From assembly GCF_000271485.2 (NCBI RefSeq), contig NZ_AKVN02000001.1, forward strand, positions 4,408,501-4,472,500: a stretch of 64,000 nucleotides of DNA. Reading direction: 5' to 3'. Source of the DNA: Pelosinus fermentans DSM 17108 (GTDB lineage: Bacteria > Bacillota > Negativicutes > DSM-13327). The translations under genes and the position numbers were made by a program. The notes beneath the pieces were generated by a model. The model was not told the DNA's origin. It made no database searches and worked only from the letters and a program-made list of their open reading frames with translations. Numbering within the stretch: the stretch's first letter is position 1; every line of letters begins with the position of its first letter. This document shows, one piece after another, positions 49,775 to 57,489 of the stretch.

Positions 49775-50767
49775 TTACTTAATCACACAGTATGGAGTAT
49801 CACATGGAGCATCCAAAAGCTTTTTTAATTCTTCATCTAATTTTATTAAAGTAATGGACATACCGATCATATCCATGGAAGTCGCATAGTTTCCTACAAA
49901 CGAAATATGTATCTTAATTTCATGCTTTGCCAGGATTTGTGCAACCCGGCGGTACACAATATGTAAATCCATCAATGGTAATCCGCCTAAACCATTTACT
50001 AGTACATTGACTTCATCACCTTTATTAAATGGAAGATCATTTAAAATATATGGCATAATCTGGTCAACGACTTTATCAGCCGATTCTAATTTACCGCGTT
50101 TCACTCCTGGTTCACCATGTATGCCCATGCCAATTTCCATTTCCCCGTCTTCCATCTCAAAAATTGGACCGCTGGCAGGAAGGGTCGCTGATGATAACGC
50201 CACCCCCATAGACCTTGTATTATGATTAGCATGTACAGCCACATCTTTAACTTCATCCAGACTAGCACCAGTATCGGCTTTCGCAGCAGCAGCTTTGAAT
50301 ACAAAGAAATCTCCAGCCACGCCGCGACGGTCAGCAATCGTAGCTGACGAGTAAACGTCATCAGTCACCAGTACGGTTTCCACCCGAATGCCTTCCTGAC
50401 TTGCCATTTCTACTGCCATATCAAAATTCATAACATCACCAGCATAATTCCCGTACAAAAATAAACATCCCTTGCCAGTATCCACAGCTTTAACGGAATT
50501 GTAGCAAGGCTCTGGCGAAGGAGAAGTGTTGATATTACCAACGACTGCTGCATCTGCAAATCCTGACCCTACATATCCTATAAACAAGGGTTCATGCCCT
50601 GAACCCCCTCCAATAATAACTCCCACTTTATCTTGCATCGGTGTCTTCTTACTGACAACAACCCGTCCATCATTAGCTAGTAATTTAACATATTTATCAT
50701 GTGCCAATACATAACCTTCCAGCATTTCCTCTACGACGTCATACGGATCGTTCACCAATCTTCTCAT
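49775..50767 (-). CDS. dhaK: Dihydroxyacetone kinase substrate-binding subunit DhaK
   Basis: DhaK subunit of about 330 residues. The catalytic His that binds dihydroxyacetone covalently is in MGIHGEPGVKRG. IIGGGSGHEPLFIGYVGSG and LYGNYAGDVMNFDMA form the substrate and phosphate region. ATG at 50767 lies eight bases after GGGGG; an upstream GTG is less likely. It works with DhaL and DhaM and uses phosphate from the PTS. Substrates other than dihydroxyacetone (for example tetruloses) are possible in such operons. Confidence 0.92.
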   Translation of the reverse strand: MRRLVNDPYDVVEEMLEGYVLAHDKYVKLLANDGRVVVSKKTPMQDKVGVIIGGGSGHEPLFIGYVGSGFADAAVVGNINTSPSPEPCYNSVKAVDTGKGCLFLYGNYAGDVMNFDMAVEMASQEGIRVETVLVTDDVYSSATIADRRGVAGDFFVFKAAAAKADTGASLDEVKDVAVHANHNTRSMGVALSSATLPASGPIFEMEDGEMEIGMGIHGEPGVKRGKLESADKVVDQIMPYILNDLPFNKGDEVNVLVNGLGGLPLMDLHIVYRRVAQILAKHEIKIHISFVGNYATSMDMIGMSITLIKLDEELKKLLDAPCDTPYCVIK

Positions 50768-50803
50768 AACCAACACCCCCGTTATATTTTAAAAAAACAA
50801 TCA

Positions 50804-51142
50804 TTATTTCAAAACCAAGGAAAGAATAAATCCTCCAATAGTTCCTCCGATAATCGAACACACCACAGTAGGCATCGCTTTAGCAATACTTGCTCCTGAG
50901 AAAGCAGCACCTGCTAAGAGACCGAATCCGGCTGCCCATGCCTGATCTATCCATGCATGCCCACTTTGATAAATAAGAGGAATATAGTGATTAAGCGCCC
51001 ATGTCGTGCCAACGATAAACCCTGCTGCCATCCAACCGCCAATCGCCCCCCATACCTCCACCATTTTTCCCCAGCACATACTAACCATGAAGGGAAATAT
51101 AAAACCACCTGCAAAGGTTGCAACCATAAGTCCCTCTGTCAT
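50804..51142 (-). CDS. Small membrane protein, Lin0368-like putative glycerol transporter subunit
   Basis: Membrane protein of about 112 residues with three or four segments (LMVATFAGGFIFPFMVSMCW, GWMAAGFIVGTTWALNHYIP, and a Gly-rich end). It resembles a small protein pair found next to dhaK in the Listeria golD-type locus and annotated there as putative glycerol transporter subunits. It shows similarity to the neighbouring 123-residue protein (GGW, GT-W-LNH, WID), so the pair probably forms a heteromer. ATG at 51142 follows AAGGAG and begins four bases after the previous stop. Confidence 0.7.
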   Translation of the reverse strand: MTEGLMVATFAGGFIFPFMVSMCWGKMVEVWGAIGGWMAAGFIVGTTWALNHYIPLIYQSGHAWIDQAWAAGFGLLAGAAFSGASIAKAMPTVVCSIIGGTIGGFILSLVLK

Positions 51143-51146
51143 CGCA

Positions 51147-51518
51147 CTACACTCCTTCCTGTTCATTCTTGACCATTGATTTTTGACATACAGCCGCAAC
51201 AATACCGCCAGTAATGCCTCCCAAGATTACTAATATCAGTGTAGGCAAGGATTCAACCAATGGTGTTATCGAACCTGCTATAAAAATATCCCGCATAGTC
51301 CCAGCAACCCCAATACCCAAGGCCATATCTATCCAGGCACCACCTTCTTGATTGTCAATCATACCTACATGGTGATTCAGAAACCAAAGTGTCCCTATGA
51401 TGATAAAAGCAGCAAACCAGCCTCCTACTAAATCGTATTTCTGCACAAAGGCCCCCCATACACTCATAACAAAGATACCAGCGACGGCTGTTCCTATAAT
51501 GGTTCTTACATAATTCAT
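51147..51518 (-). CDS. Small membrane protein, partner of the Lin0368-like subunit
   Basis: Membrane protein of about 123 residues, three or four segments (TIIGTAVAGIFVMSVWGAFV, GGWFAAFIIIGTLWFLNHHV, LPTLILVILGGITGGIVAAV). It is paralogous to the downstream protein and precedes it by four bases. ATG at 51518 follows AGGAGGTG; the track-like longer form from 51575 has no ribosome site. Together they may import glycerol, dihydroxyacetone or a related polyol for DhaKLM (inference). Confidence 0.7.
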   Translation of the reverse strand: MNYVRTIIGTAVAGIFVMSVWGAFVQKYDLVGGWFAAFIIIGTLWFLNHHVGMIDNQEGGAWIDMALGIGVAGTMRDIFIAGSITPLVESLPTLILVILGGITGGIVAAVCQKSMVKNEQEGV

Positions 51519-51593
51519 TTTTTCACCTCCTCTCTCTGCTGTTTTAACATAAAACGCCATTCCATTCATATTCACAGCGTATATGCATTTTGA

Positions 51594-51989
51594 TTATTCG
51601 CTAAATTTCACGAGTTCTTTACTTTTTTTAATCATTTCCAGCACTTCTGCTAAATCATCAGTAATACTGGCCTGAATCACTCCAATAACAGCGCCTTCCA
51701 AAATGGGACCATCAACCATCATGACTTTTTGCCGTAAGTCGTCTTCTAACAAGTCAATAGCCAAATCGGTACTCAGAACCGCACTGCCCAAATCAACGAA
51801 AACTAATATATGCTCACAATTTTGAACAGTTTCAATAGCTTCTTGAATTTTCAAAGGATTCGTACCTATTCTTCCATCCACCCCCCCAGCTGCCACGCAA
51901 ACCGATTTTCCTCCATGCAGCTGTTCGACAACATCTTTTATTCCTTCTGCAACTTTTTCACTATGCGATACAATTACAAATCCAAACAT
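51594..51989 (-). CDS. dhaM: PTS EIIA-type phosphocarrier subunit DhaM
   Basis: Protein of 131 residues with the mannose-type EIIA fold. The phospho-accepting His is in VIVSHSEKVAEGI (His9). GGVDGRIGTNPLKIQEAI and VFVDLGSAVLSTDLAI are the DhaM signatures. It carries phosphate from HPr to the ADP on DhaL. It is a stand-alone domain without fused HPr or EI parts. Confidence 0.9.
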   Translation of the reverse strand: MFGFVIVSHSEKVAEGIKDVVEQLHGGKSVCVAAGGVDGRIGTNPLKIQEAIETVQNCEHILVFVDLGSAVLSTDLAIDLLEDDLRQKVMMVDGPILEGAVIGVIQASITDDLAEVLEMIKKSKELVKFSE

Positions 51990-52030
51990 TGATCCACCTC
52001 TTTCTAAGCCAGATATCTCGATTTTAATAA

Positions 52031-52804
52031 TTATTTATAACCAAACTCACAGGCAACACTCTTTATAATCTCGGAAAATATTTCGACCTGAAGACCAGAT
52101 CGACCTATAAATAAGCCATCGACTCCATCCTGGGTAGCTATCTCAATAGCATTGCTTTTATCCACGCTTCCACCATATATAACATAAGTTTCTTGTGCAG
52201 CAATAGCACCATAATTTTCACTCAATACTTCACGAATAATGCCATGTACCATCTTTATATGAGTAGCTGGTGCAGCTAATGCTTTGCCAATCGCCCAACG
52301 TGGTTCATAGGCAAAAATGATTTTTGTAACATCCCCATGGCTAACATCCTTGAGCATCTCAGCCATTTGTTCTTGCAGAAAAATATGAACTTCTCTTTCA
52401 GATAATATAGTCTCTTCCCCTAGGCATAAGATTGGTTTCAGTCCAAACTTCAAGGCTGTTAGAATCTTCAAATTTGTAATTTCATTATTTTCGTTAAAAT
52501 AAGCTCGTCGTTCCTGATGATTAAGTTCTACATAAGTACAACCTAATTCTCGCAGCATAGGAGCTGAGATTTCACCAGTAAAGGCACCATATTCTTCCCA
52601 GTGCATATTCTGTGCACCAAAGATAATACGAGTATTTCCGGCCAATCGCTCACTAACAGCATGTAATGCTGTAAAAGAAGGCAAAACAAACAACGGAAAA
52701 TAATCAAATTGATCTAAATTTTTTTCTAAATTATCAAGCAACGTTATACTTTCCGCTATTGTATTATTCATTTTCCAGCCAGAGCCAATTATAAATCGTT
52801 TCAT
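52031..52804 (-). CDS. Triosephosphate isomerase-like protein
   Basis: TIM-barrel protein of 257 residues. The catalytic Lys is in GSGWKMNN, the His in ELNHQERR (GHSERR in classical TIM) and the Glu in FAYEPRWAIGKA. Loop 6 and the His loop differ from housekeeping TpiA, where WAIGTG and GHSERR are nearly invariant. It heads the dihydroxyacetone kinase operon, like the TIM-like gene of the Listeria golD locus and EryH-type tetrulose-phosphate isomerases. It may therefore act on dihydroxyacetone phosphate or on a tetrulose phosphate. Confidence 0.85.
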   Translation of the reverse strand: MKRFIIGSGWKMNNTIAESITLLDNLEKNLDQFDYFPLFVLPSFTALHAVSERLAGNTRIIFGAQNMHWEEYGAFTGEISAPMLRELGCTYVELNHQERRAYFNENNEITNLKILTALKFGLKPILCLGEETILSEREVHIFLQEQMAEMLKDVSHGDVTKIIFAYEPRWAIGKALAAPATHIKMVHGIIREVLSENYGAIAAQETYVIYGGSVDKSNAIEIATQDGVDGLFIGRSGLQVEIFSEIIKSVACEFGYK

Positions 52805-53235
52805 ACAATTCTCCTCTTACTTAGCTTCAAACACTCCTCTTTGATGATTGATGAAATAGAATACTGCGCCCATTGTCTCGAAACTCATCAAATCAATTGT
52901 CTTGTTACGATTAACATTTACGTCTCTTGTCCGATACGTTATAATAAAATTGTGTAGTTTGAAATACCATGATTTTCGAGACTTTATAGGCATATCGTCT
53001 TATTCTCTTATGAAGCAGTACTTTGCTTGGCGGCTTGGATGCTTCATACAGAATCCCTTAGGTTATTGAGGTATTTTGCTAAATTACCACTTATACTTAA
53101 ATTTCACCTCGCTTTTTTGTTTCATTTGAGATTAAATGCTGGTGTGCAAAGCAAAATTATCAGCATATACTCCCTTAGTACCGTTTCTCTAGAGCAGTAC
53201 GCCCCTATTTGTAAGGGTAATTTTACCTTGTTTTT

Positions 53236-53265
53236 ATTATAGTACACTTATAAGTGTACAGTCAA
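53236..53265 (-). promoter_or_regulatory. Sigma-A promoter with an operator in its spacer
   Basis: On the minus strand TTGACT and a perfect TATAAT are separated by 18 bases, and these 18 bases contain the first palindrome TACACTTATAAGTGTA. It points left towards the tpi-dha operon with a leader of about 420 bases (52805-53230) in which I see no gene. Repressor binding here would block RNA polymerase. Confidence 0.7.
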
Positions 53266-53321
53266 TACAAAAATACACATATAAGTGTACTATTTGACAA
53301 ATTAGAACACTTATATGTGTT
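53243..53321. promoter_or_regulatory. Three palindromic operators of the XRE regulator
   Basis: Three 16-base palindromes: TACACTTATAAGTGTA (53243-53258), TACACATATAAGTGTA (53274-53289) and AACACTTATATGTGTT (53306-53321). Centres are 31 and 32 bases apart, that is about three helix turns. They lie just upstream of the XRE gene and over the divergent promoter. A TTGACA at 53294-53299 may be the -35 of the XRE gene. Confidence 0.8.
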
Positions 53322-53339
53322 TAGAGGTGTTACGTATTT

Positions 53340-53708
53340 ATGAATTATGTAGATATAGGCTTACGATTAAGGCATATCCGTGGTAAGATCAGCCAAAAAG
53401 ATTTTGGCATTCAATTTGATGTATCTAAATCCTATATAAATAATGTTGAACATGGTTCAAAGCCAAGCCTTGAATTTCTTATCAAAGTTGCTGTCGCTTT
53501 TGATGCATCATTAGATTGGATTCTATTAGGAAGGCAATCGCTGCTATCCGAACTTAGTCCAAGTACTGAGGGTGTACAATCTGCAATACCAAAAGAAAAC
53601 CTCCTGCGCAATGAACTACTTCATATTTTTGATAATCTTCCTCCTGCTGTTCAACCTGTAATTCTCGGAGCTGTAAAAACCATCTTACAACATTCCCCAG
53701 AAAAATGA
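53340..53708 (+). CDS. XRE-family transcriptional regulator
   Basis: Protein of 122 residues. The N-terminal helix-turn-helix (about 8-62) reads LRLRHIRGKISQKDFGIQ and then VSKSYINNVEHGSKPS. FDASLDWILLG closes the domain, as in phage-repressor-like regulators. The C-terminal part is short and probably dimerises. It is divergent from the dihydroxyacetone kinase operon, and three palindromes in the gap suggest that it represses itself and the leftward promoter (inference). Confidence 0.87.
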   Translation: MNYVDIGLRLRHIRGKISQKDFGIQFDVSKSYINNVEHGSKPSLEFLIKVAVAFDASLDWILLGRQSLLSELSPSTEGVQSAIPKENLLRNELLHIFDNLPPAVQPVILGAVKTILQHSPEK

Positions 53709-53791
53709 ATTCTCCCCAGGTTCGATCCCATGAAATTCCTTCAAGTCGGCCACTCATCCTATCTTTTAACAGGTTCCCAAACAAGACTCGG

Positions 53792-54006
53792 GGACGGTGG
53801 TATCGTCTTATTATTTCAACAGATACTTTTACTTACCCCAGTCATCCTGAAGATTTCCTAATAGATAAATCCAGTCCTTCTACTCCAATGCTCCTTTTAT
53901 AGAGTAATTGGTATTTAAAGTCGATACCTCTAGCAAAAGGTATCGACTTTAAATACATTCAACAAAAAATAAGCCGTCTCACCTTTCAAGATAAAGACGA
54001 CAAATA
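53792..54006 (-). repeat. Intergenic repeat E with perfect hairpin
   Basis: Homologous to repeat D (47432-47670): GGGACGGTGG, TCTACTCCAATGCTC, AGCAAAAGGTAT, CATTCAACAAAAAAT, CCGTCT. In this copy the core has become a perfect 18-base inverted repeat (53912-53929 and 53938-53955, TTTAAAGTCGATACCT) and would form a strong hairpin. No gene directly follows on the minus strand. The rest of 53709-54131 shows nothing recognisable. Confidence 0.6.
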
Positions 54007-54131
54007 GTTACAACTGAAATCCAAGACATTACCACCGTCCCCTTGGCTCACGTCTGTTTGCCCTAATAAGGAGGTACATTGGGGACAGGTTTCGTTGGAC
54101 AGCGAACCTATCCCGCTGTTCCTATGCTAGT

Positions 54132-54566
54132 TTACTCCTCTTCTGCAGCTAATCCACTTTCAGATTTTACAGCACTTACAGAGTCAATTTTTTGTCGCAT
54201 CACCAAGAGAAATTCTCCCGACCCGTCGGCATGGCTATATCTTTCGTTATAGTCAACGACAAAGGCATTGGGAAAATATATTTTGCGGGGAACTCTGCCG
54301 GCTGAGATAACTTCTACGGTTACACTGCGGTAAGCATCTTTATCTTCCGGTGGAACCAGCGACCATGTAAACAATTTTTCGGTTTCAAGGTCATCTATTG
54401 CCTTGTTGTTAGACAGTAGTTTACCACTTACAGTCATCGTAGCAACAATGTTTGTTTTTGCTAACGCGGTGCTTTCCGTAGACGTGCTTACTTCGACTGA
54501 ATTAATTACTTCTTCACCTAACTGAATGGTTGTGTTCTCTCCTGTAACTGTTAATATAAAACCCAT
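54132..54566 (-). CDS. Hcp/tail-tube-like protein (putative)
   Basis: Protein of 144 residues, predicted mostly beta. The body reads LTVTGENTTIQLGEEVI, then VSTSTESTALAKTNIV and VSGKL, followed by WSLVPPEDKDAYRSVTVEV, PRKIYFPNAFVVDYNER and GEFLLVMRQK. It belongs to a Bacillota family with Hcp or tail-tube-like features often found with PAAR-like and Rhs genes (recollection). Just upstream is a truncated DUF4280 PAAR-like gene, which supports a role in delivery of the Rhs toxins. The ATG follows GGGGAGGCGTTACT. Confidence 0.6.
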   Translation of the reverse strand: MGFILTVTGENTTIQLGEEVINSVEVSTSTESTALAKTNIVATMTVSGKLLSNNKAIDDLETEKLFTWSLVPPEDKDAYRSVTVEVISAGRVPRKIYFPNAFVVDYNERYSHADGSGEFLLVMRQKIDSVSAVKSESGLAAEEE

Positions 54567-54641
54567 AGTAACGCCTCCCCATTCATTTTTTTTATAATAG
54601 ATATTGTCTTTTTTTGAAATTCAGCTATTACTTTTGAAATT

Positions 54642-54856
54642 TTATTGTCCATCGGCTACAATTTTAATAACGCCGCCGTTGCCACAAGGAATTATAGAGG
54701 TGTTGAGAAGCGCCGGAGTATTGTCAATACCTACACTGTCTTTACCGCATTGCCACTCTCCGCTGGGCGCGGGTACGCAAGGGGCCTTTTTTTTATTTTT
54801 ACACTTCCCCATACTGCCGATATTGACCATAGACTGGCTATCTTTAATATTTAAGG
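54642..54856 (-). pseudogene. PAAR-like DUF4280 protein, N-terminus lost
   Basis: The frame is open from the junction at 54856 and reads TLNIKDSQSMVNIGSMGKCK, then APCVPAPSGEWQCGKDSVGI, then PALLNTSIIPCGNGG and VADGQ. The ordered Cys, Trp-x-x-G and final GG-x-I-x-I segment match the C-terminal half of DUF4280 spike-tip proteins. The N-terminal half is replaced by a remnant of the Y1 element that begins exactly at the break. Confidence 0.65.
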
Positions 54857-55029
54857 TAATCAGGGTCAGGCTTGAGTTATATCAAAATTGACTTATTACC
54901 TTCTAACTATCACCCAAGTAACTCTTGCCAAATCCTTGTAATATTCGCTGGATCAATCTGTAATACTTTGGCTAAATGCGTTCTTGTCATTAGATTTCTC
55001 TCTATCACTTCATAAATCAGTCGTTTGCT
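54857..55029 (-). mobile_element. Y1 element, 3'-terminal remnant (copy 3)
   Basis: The stretch matches copy 2 from its left end (about 56457-56630), from the TCAGGCTTGAGTTATATC end through the last 40 or so codons of the transposase (IYEVIERNLMTRTHLAKVL). The rest is missing and an Rhs fragment follows directly. Confidence 0.85.
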
Positions 55030-55092
55030 GGCTGCCGTCGGCTTTGACGATTTCGGTAATTCTGCCCCATTTGTCCAGCTTGTATTCCGTTT
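55030..55092 (-). pseudogene. Rhs core fragment
   Basis: 63 bases match 62439-62501 in the Rhs gene with one mismatch. The fragment encodes WTNGAELPKSSKPTA only in the wrong frame; in Rhs frame it is KLDKWGRITEIVKADGS. It is fused to the transposase remnant, so it marks a deletion or recombination joint. Confidence 0.8.
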
Positions 55093-55123
55093 AAACAAAG
55101 TCCCTGTCCCCATGTTTTCCATA

Positions 55124-55290
55124 ATCATCAGTTGTTCACGAGACGACACCTGAGAAGAAAAGAGGTCAACGGATTTTGTCCGTTGACCCTTGAAATTACT
55201 GGAAATTATTGATATCCCCATCTCTGCAGCATTTAAGTTTGCGATACACTCCCTGAACCTTTTTACGTACAAAACTTCCGATTGAAACCT
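55124..55290 (-). mobile_element. IS-end remnant after the Imm26 gene (IS1182-like)
   Basis: On the minus strand: GGTTTCAATCGGAAGTTTTG, a leader with the hairpin GGTCAACGGA/TCCGTTGACC followed by TCTTTTC, then codons for SSREQLMIMENMG, which resembles the start of IS1182-family transposases. After about 12 codons the gene is cut. The first 80 bases from 55124 recur at 58761. The hairpin may also terminate the immunity gene. Confidence 0.5.
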
Positions 55291-55315
55291 TCAAGAACCG
55301 TCACCTGACCAATTC

Positions 55316-55744
55316 TTAACGGCGATGCCACTTATCATCGCCCATTATTCTATCAATGATATGATGTGCATCCCAAACAGCTGCTTTTTCTAGACCCTCA
55401 TATTCATCTTTAGTGGACTCCTTTATTTCGCCTTTATGGTATATAGAATATTCTCCCGAAATCTTATCAATAATACATGCAGGCGGTGGCCATGCTTCTT
55501 CCTCATCAGCAAATGGCCGATTATCCACTATAAGCCAATTTCCTGATTTTAATACATCTTCATAAACACCAACAATGAACTGATATTCTTCTTTTTGAGG
55601 AAGATTTTCAATAGAATCTCCAATATGCTTGTATATTGCGATAGAAGCATCTTTAAATATTCTACCAAAGCCATATTTACCATCAGATAAAGGAATAGCA
55701 TATACATCGCCAAGCTTTATTCTTTTACGAGTTTTCCTAGTCAT
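55316..55744 (-). CDS. Immunity protein, Imm26 family
   Basis: Protein of 142 residues. The N-terminus KLGDVYAIPLSDGKYGFGRI is the Imm26 signature, and WLIVDNRPFADEEEAWPPP is also typical. It should neutralise the toxin encoded by the preceding gene. The two overlap by four bases (ATGA), so they are translated together. Confidence 0.85.
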   Translation of the reverse strand: MTRKTRKRIKLGDVYAIPLSDGKYGFGRIFKDASIAIYKHIGDSIENLPQKEEYQFIVGVYEDVLKSGNWLIVDNRPFADEEEAWPPPACIIDKISGEYSIYHKGEIKESTKDEYEGLEKAAVWDAHHIIDRIMGDDKWHRR

Positions 55745-56445
55745 ATTTTACCAAACTCCTCATCAGTTGCATCAAAATATCTTTCGCGTTTTTTATTTTT
55801 ATCTGAAATACCATTGATTTGGTTTCCAGATGTCCCATCTTTAGATTTCGCACCACCAAATTTATCTATGAGTTGTTGTTCTCTTCCTCGAATAGCATCT
55901 CTATTTGTGGAAGATTTATCAAGTTCAGCAGGACCAAAGCCTTTATCATTAATATGATGATTTACATCTCTGCGCCTAACATTTTCCAAAGGAGTACCTG
56001 TCCCACTAGTTCTTCCAGAGTAAACCTCTCCTGTCTGCGGGTTAGTCTTAGTATATGTCTGATAAGATTTATTAGCATTACTCGACTCCTCAGGCACCTC
56101 AGCCTTTGGCTTCTGCGGCTGATTGGCTTTCTGCTCAGCAACTTGGTTCTTCGCATTCTCATAGGCATCTTTTTTGGCTGCCTGCGAATCGTAATCTTCT
56201 CTGCCGCTCTGACTCTGTTGTTCACGTTGCTTTTTATACGCATCCTTCAAACATTCCGATGCATACCCACTCGGGTCATAATACACCACCGGGTTATTAG
56301 CACAATAAGCATACAGATTCAGCCCATCGCCCCTGTATTCGTCTTCCTGCGTAAATCTCGCGATAACCGGATTATAGAATCTTGCCCGCAGGTAATATTG
56401 CTGGGTCACCGGATCAAACTGCTGTCCGGTGTATCGGTAGGGTAA
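55741..56445 (-). pseudogene. Orphan Rhs C-terminal tip (GIY-YIG-like toxin, putative)
   Basis: The frame begins inside the Rhs core (YRYTGQQFDPVTQQYYL), directly after the Y1 element at 56462, so it has no start of its own. It continues through ARFTQEDEYRGDGLNLYAYC and DPSGYAS into a new tip of about 170 residues. The tip has NPQTGEVYSGRTSGTG and RRRDVNHHINDKGFG, RGREQQLIDKFGGA and GNQINGISDKN. The pattern VYSGRTSG ... R ... HH ... GREQ is like a GIY-YIG-type nuclease, but this is uncertain. The adjacent Imm26 gene supports a toxin. It is an orphan cassette that could be swapped onto the full Rhs protein. Confidence 0.75.
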
Positions 56446-56461
56446 TCGGGGTCAGGTAATC

Positions 56462-57441
56462 GGGGTCAGGCTTGAGTTATATCAAAATTGACTTATCACC
56501 TTCTAACTATCACCCAAGTAACTCTTGCCAAATCCTTGTAATATTCGCTGGATCAATCTGTAATACTTTGGCTAAATGCGTTCTTGTCATTAGATTTCTC
56601 TCTATCACTTCATAAATCAGTCGTTTTCTGGCTGCCACCACCTGCCGTATTCGACACTTTCCTAGCAACTGCTCTTGATTCACTTGTTTCTCTATAGTGA
56701 TCATTTCTACTAGCTGCTCCCACGTTAGTTCCATCCGTGTTCTTTTTATTTCTGCTTTTATGAGAGTTTTCTGATCTTCGTTTACTTCTACGCTTTCATC
56801 TTTATATTTCGGTTTATCAACTACTATCTCCACTAAATTTAGGTATTGCTCCATTGCCTCATCATGATTGGAACTCAATATATTCAATATAAATTCCACA
56901 TTTACTAACCCCTGTGCTCTTCTAATATATAATTTATGACTACTCCATCTATGATTGATTCCCTCTGGTATGTTTGCCCTTACTGGATTCTGATGTATAT
57001 AACATATAAGAGCCATTAAATAGCTCTCTTTTTCGCATAAGAAGGCCTTATAGCGCTGTTCAAATACATGCCCGCTGTGTTTACAGTGCCAATTGTAATA
57101 CTGCGTATATCTCTGTTGAATACCTTGCATAATTTTTGCCAATGGATTTTTTCCTACTTGAAGCAGTAAGTGGACGTGATTGTCCATAATCACATAAGCG
57201 TACAATTGAAAGTCATATCGTTCTTTATAGTCTGCTAAGATTTCTAGATACTTTTCTTTTTTTTCATCTGTTTCAAATACATTTGCTCGATTATTTCCCC
57301 TGGCTATTACATGATAGAGTGCACCATCGTAATGCACTCTTGGCTTTCTTGCCATCATTTCCACCTGCCAATCTTACTTTATCTCAGATTAACAGATCAT
57401 CTAATATAAGTCAATTTTCTAAATAACTCAAGCCTGACCCC
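56462..57441 (-). mobile_element. REP-type Y1 transposase element, copy 2 (intact)
   Basis: Element of about 980 bases with inverted ends GGGGTCAGGCTTGAGTTAT, followed inward by AAAATTGACTTAT on both sides. It has inserted in an Rhs coding sequence (at YRYTGQQ) or at its broken end. TAATCGGGGTCAGG is doubled at the left end. Confidence 0.88.
56510..57364 (-). CDS. Y1 (HUH) REP-associated transposase, intact
   Basis: Transposase of about 284 residues. It has HYDGALYHVIARGNNR at the start, the metal-binding motif DNHVHLLLQ, the tyrosine region QRYTQYYNWHCKHSGHVFEQ, YIHQNPVRANI, and a C-terminal helix-turn-helix (VIERNLMTRTHLAKVL, ANITRIWQEL). These are features of the RAYT/TnpA-REP group of IS200-like enzymes, which cut single-stranded DNA. 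GTG at 57364 and ATG at 57355 are possible starts. It is the likely source of the broken copies at 47.7 and 54.9 kb. Confidence 0.92.
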   Translation of the reverse strand: MEMMARKPRVHYDGALYHVIARGNNRANVFETDEKKEKYLEILADYKERYDFQLYAYVIMDNHVHLLLQVGKNPLAKIMQGIQQRYTQYYNWHCKHSGHVFEQRYKAFLCEKESYLMALICYIHQNPVRANIPEGINHRWSSHKLYIRRAQGLVNVEFILNILSSNHDEAMEQYLNLVEIVVDKPKYKDESVEVNEDQKTLIKAEIKRTRMELTWEQLVEMITIEKQVNQEQLLGKCRIRQVVAARKRLIYEVIERNLMTRTHLAKVLQIDPANITRIWQELLG

Positions 57442-57489
57442 ATGACCTTTCCATCTTAATTGACGGGTTCTCCTATTAAAATAGGTACA

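Noticed and set aside
53027-53242. 71-codon plus-strand ORF
   Set aside because: It has no ribosome site and overlaps the leftward promoter; composition looks random.
54910-55272. 120-codon minus-strand ORF
   Set aside because: It is a chance frame across an IS remnant, an out-of-frame Rhs fragment and the transposase 3' end.
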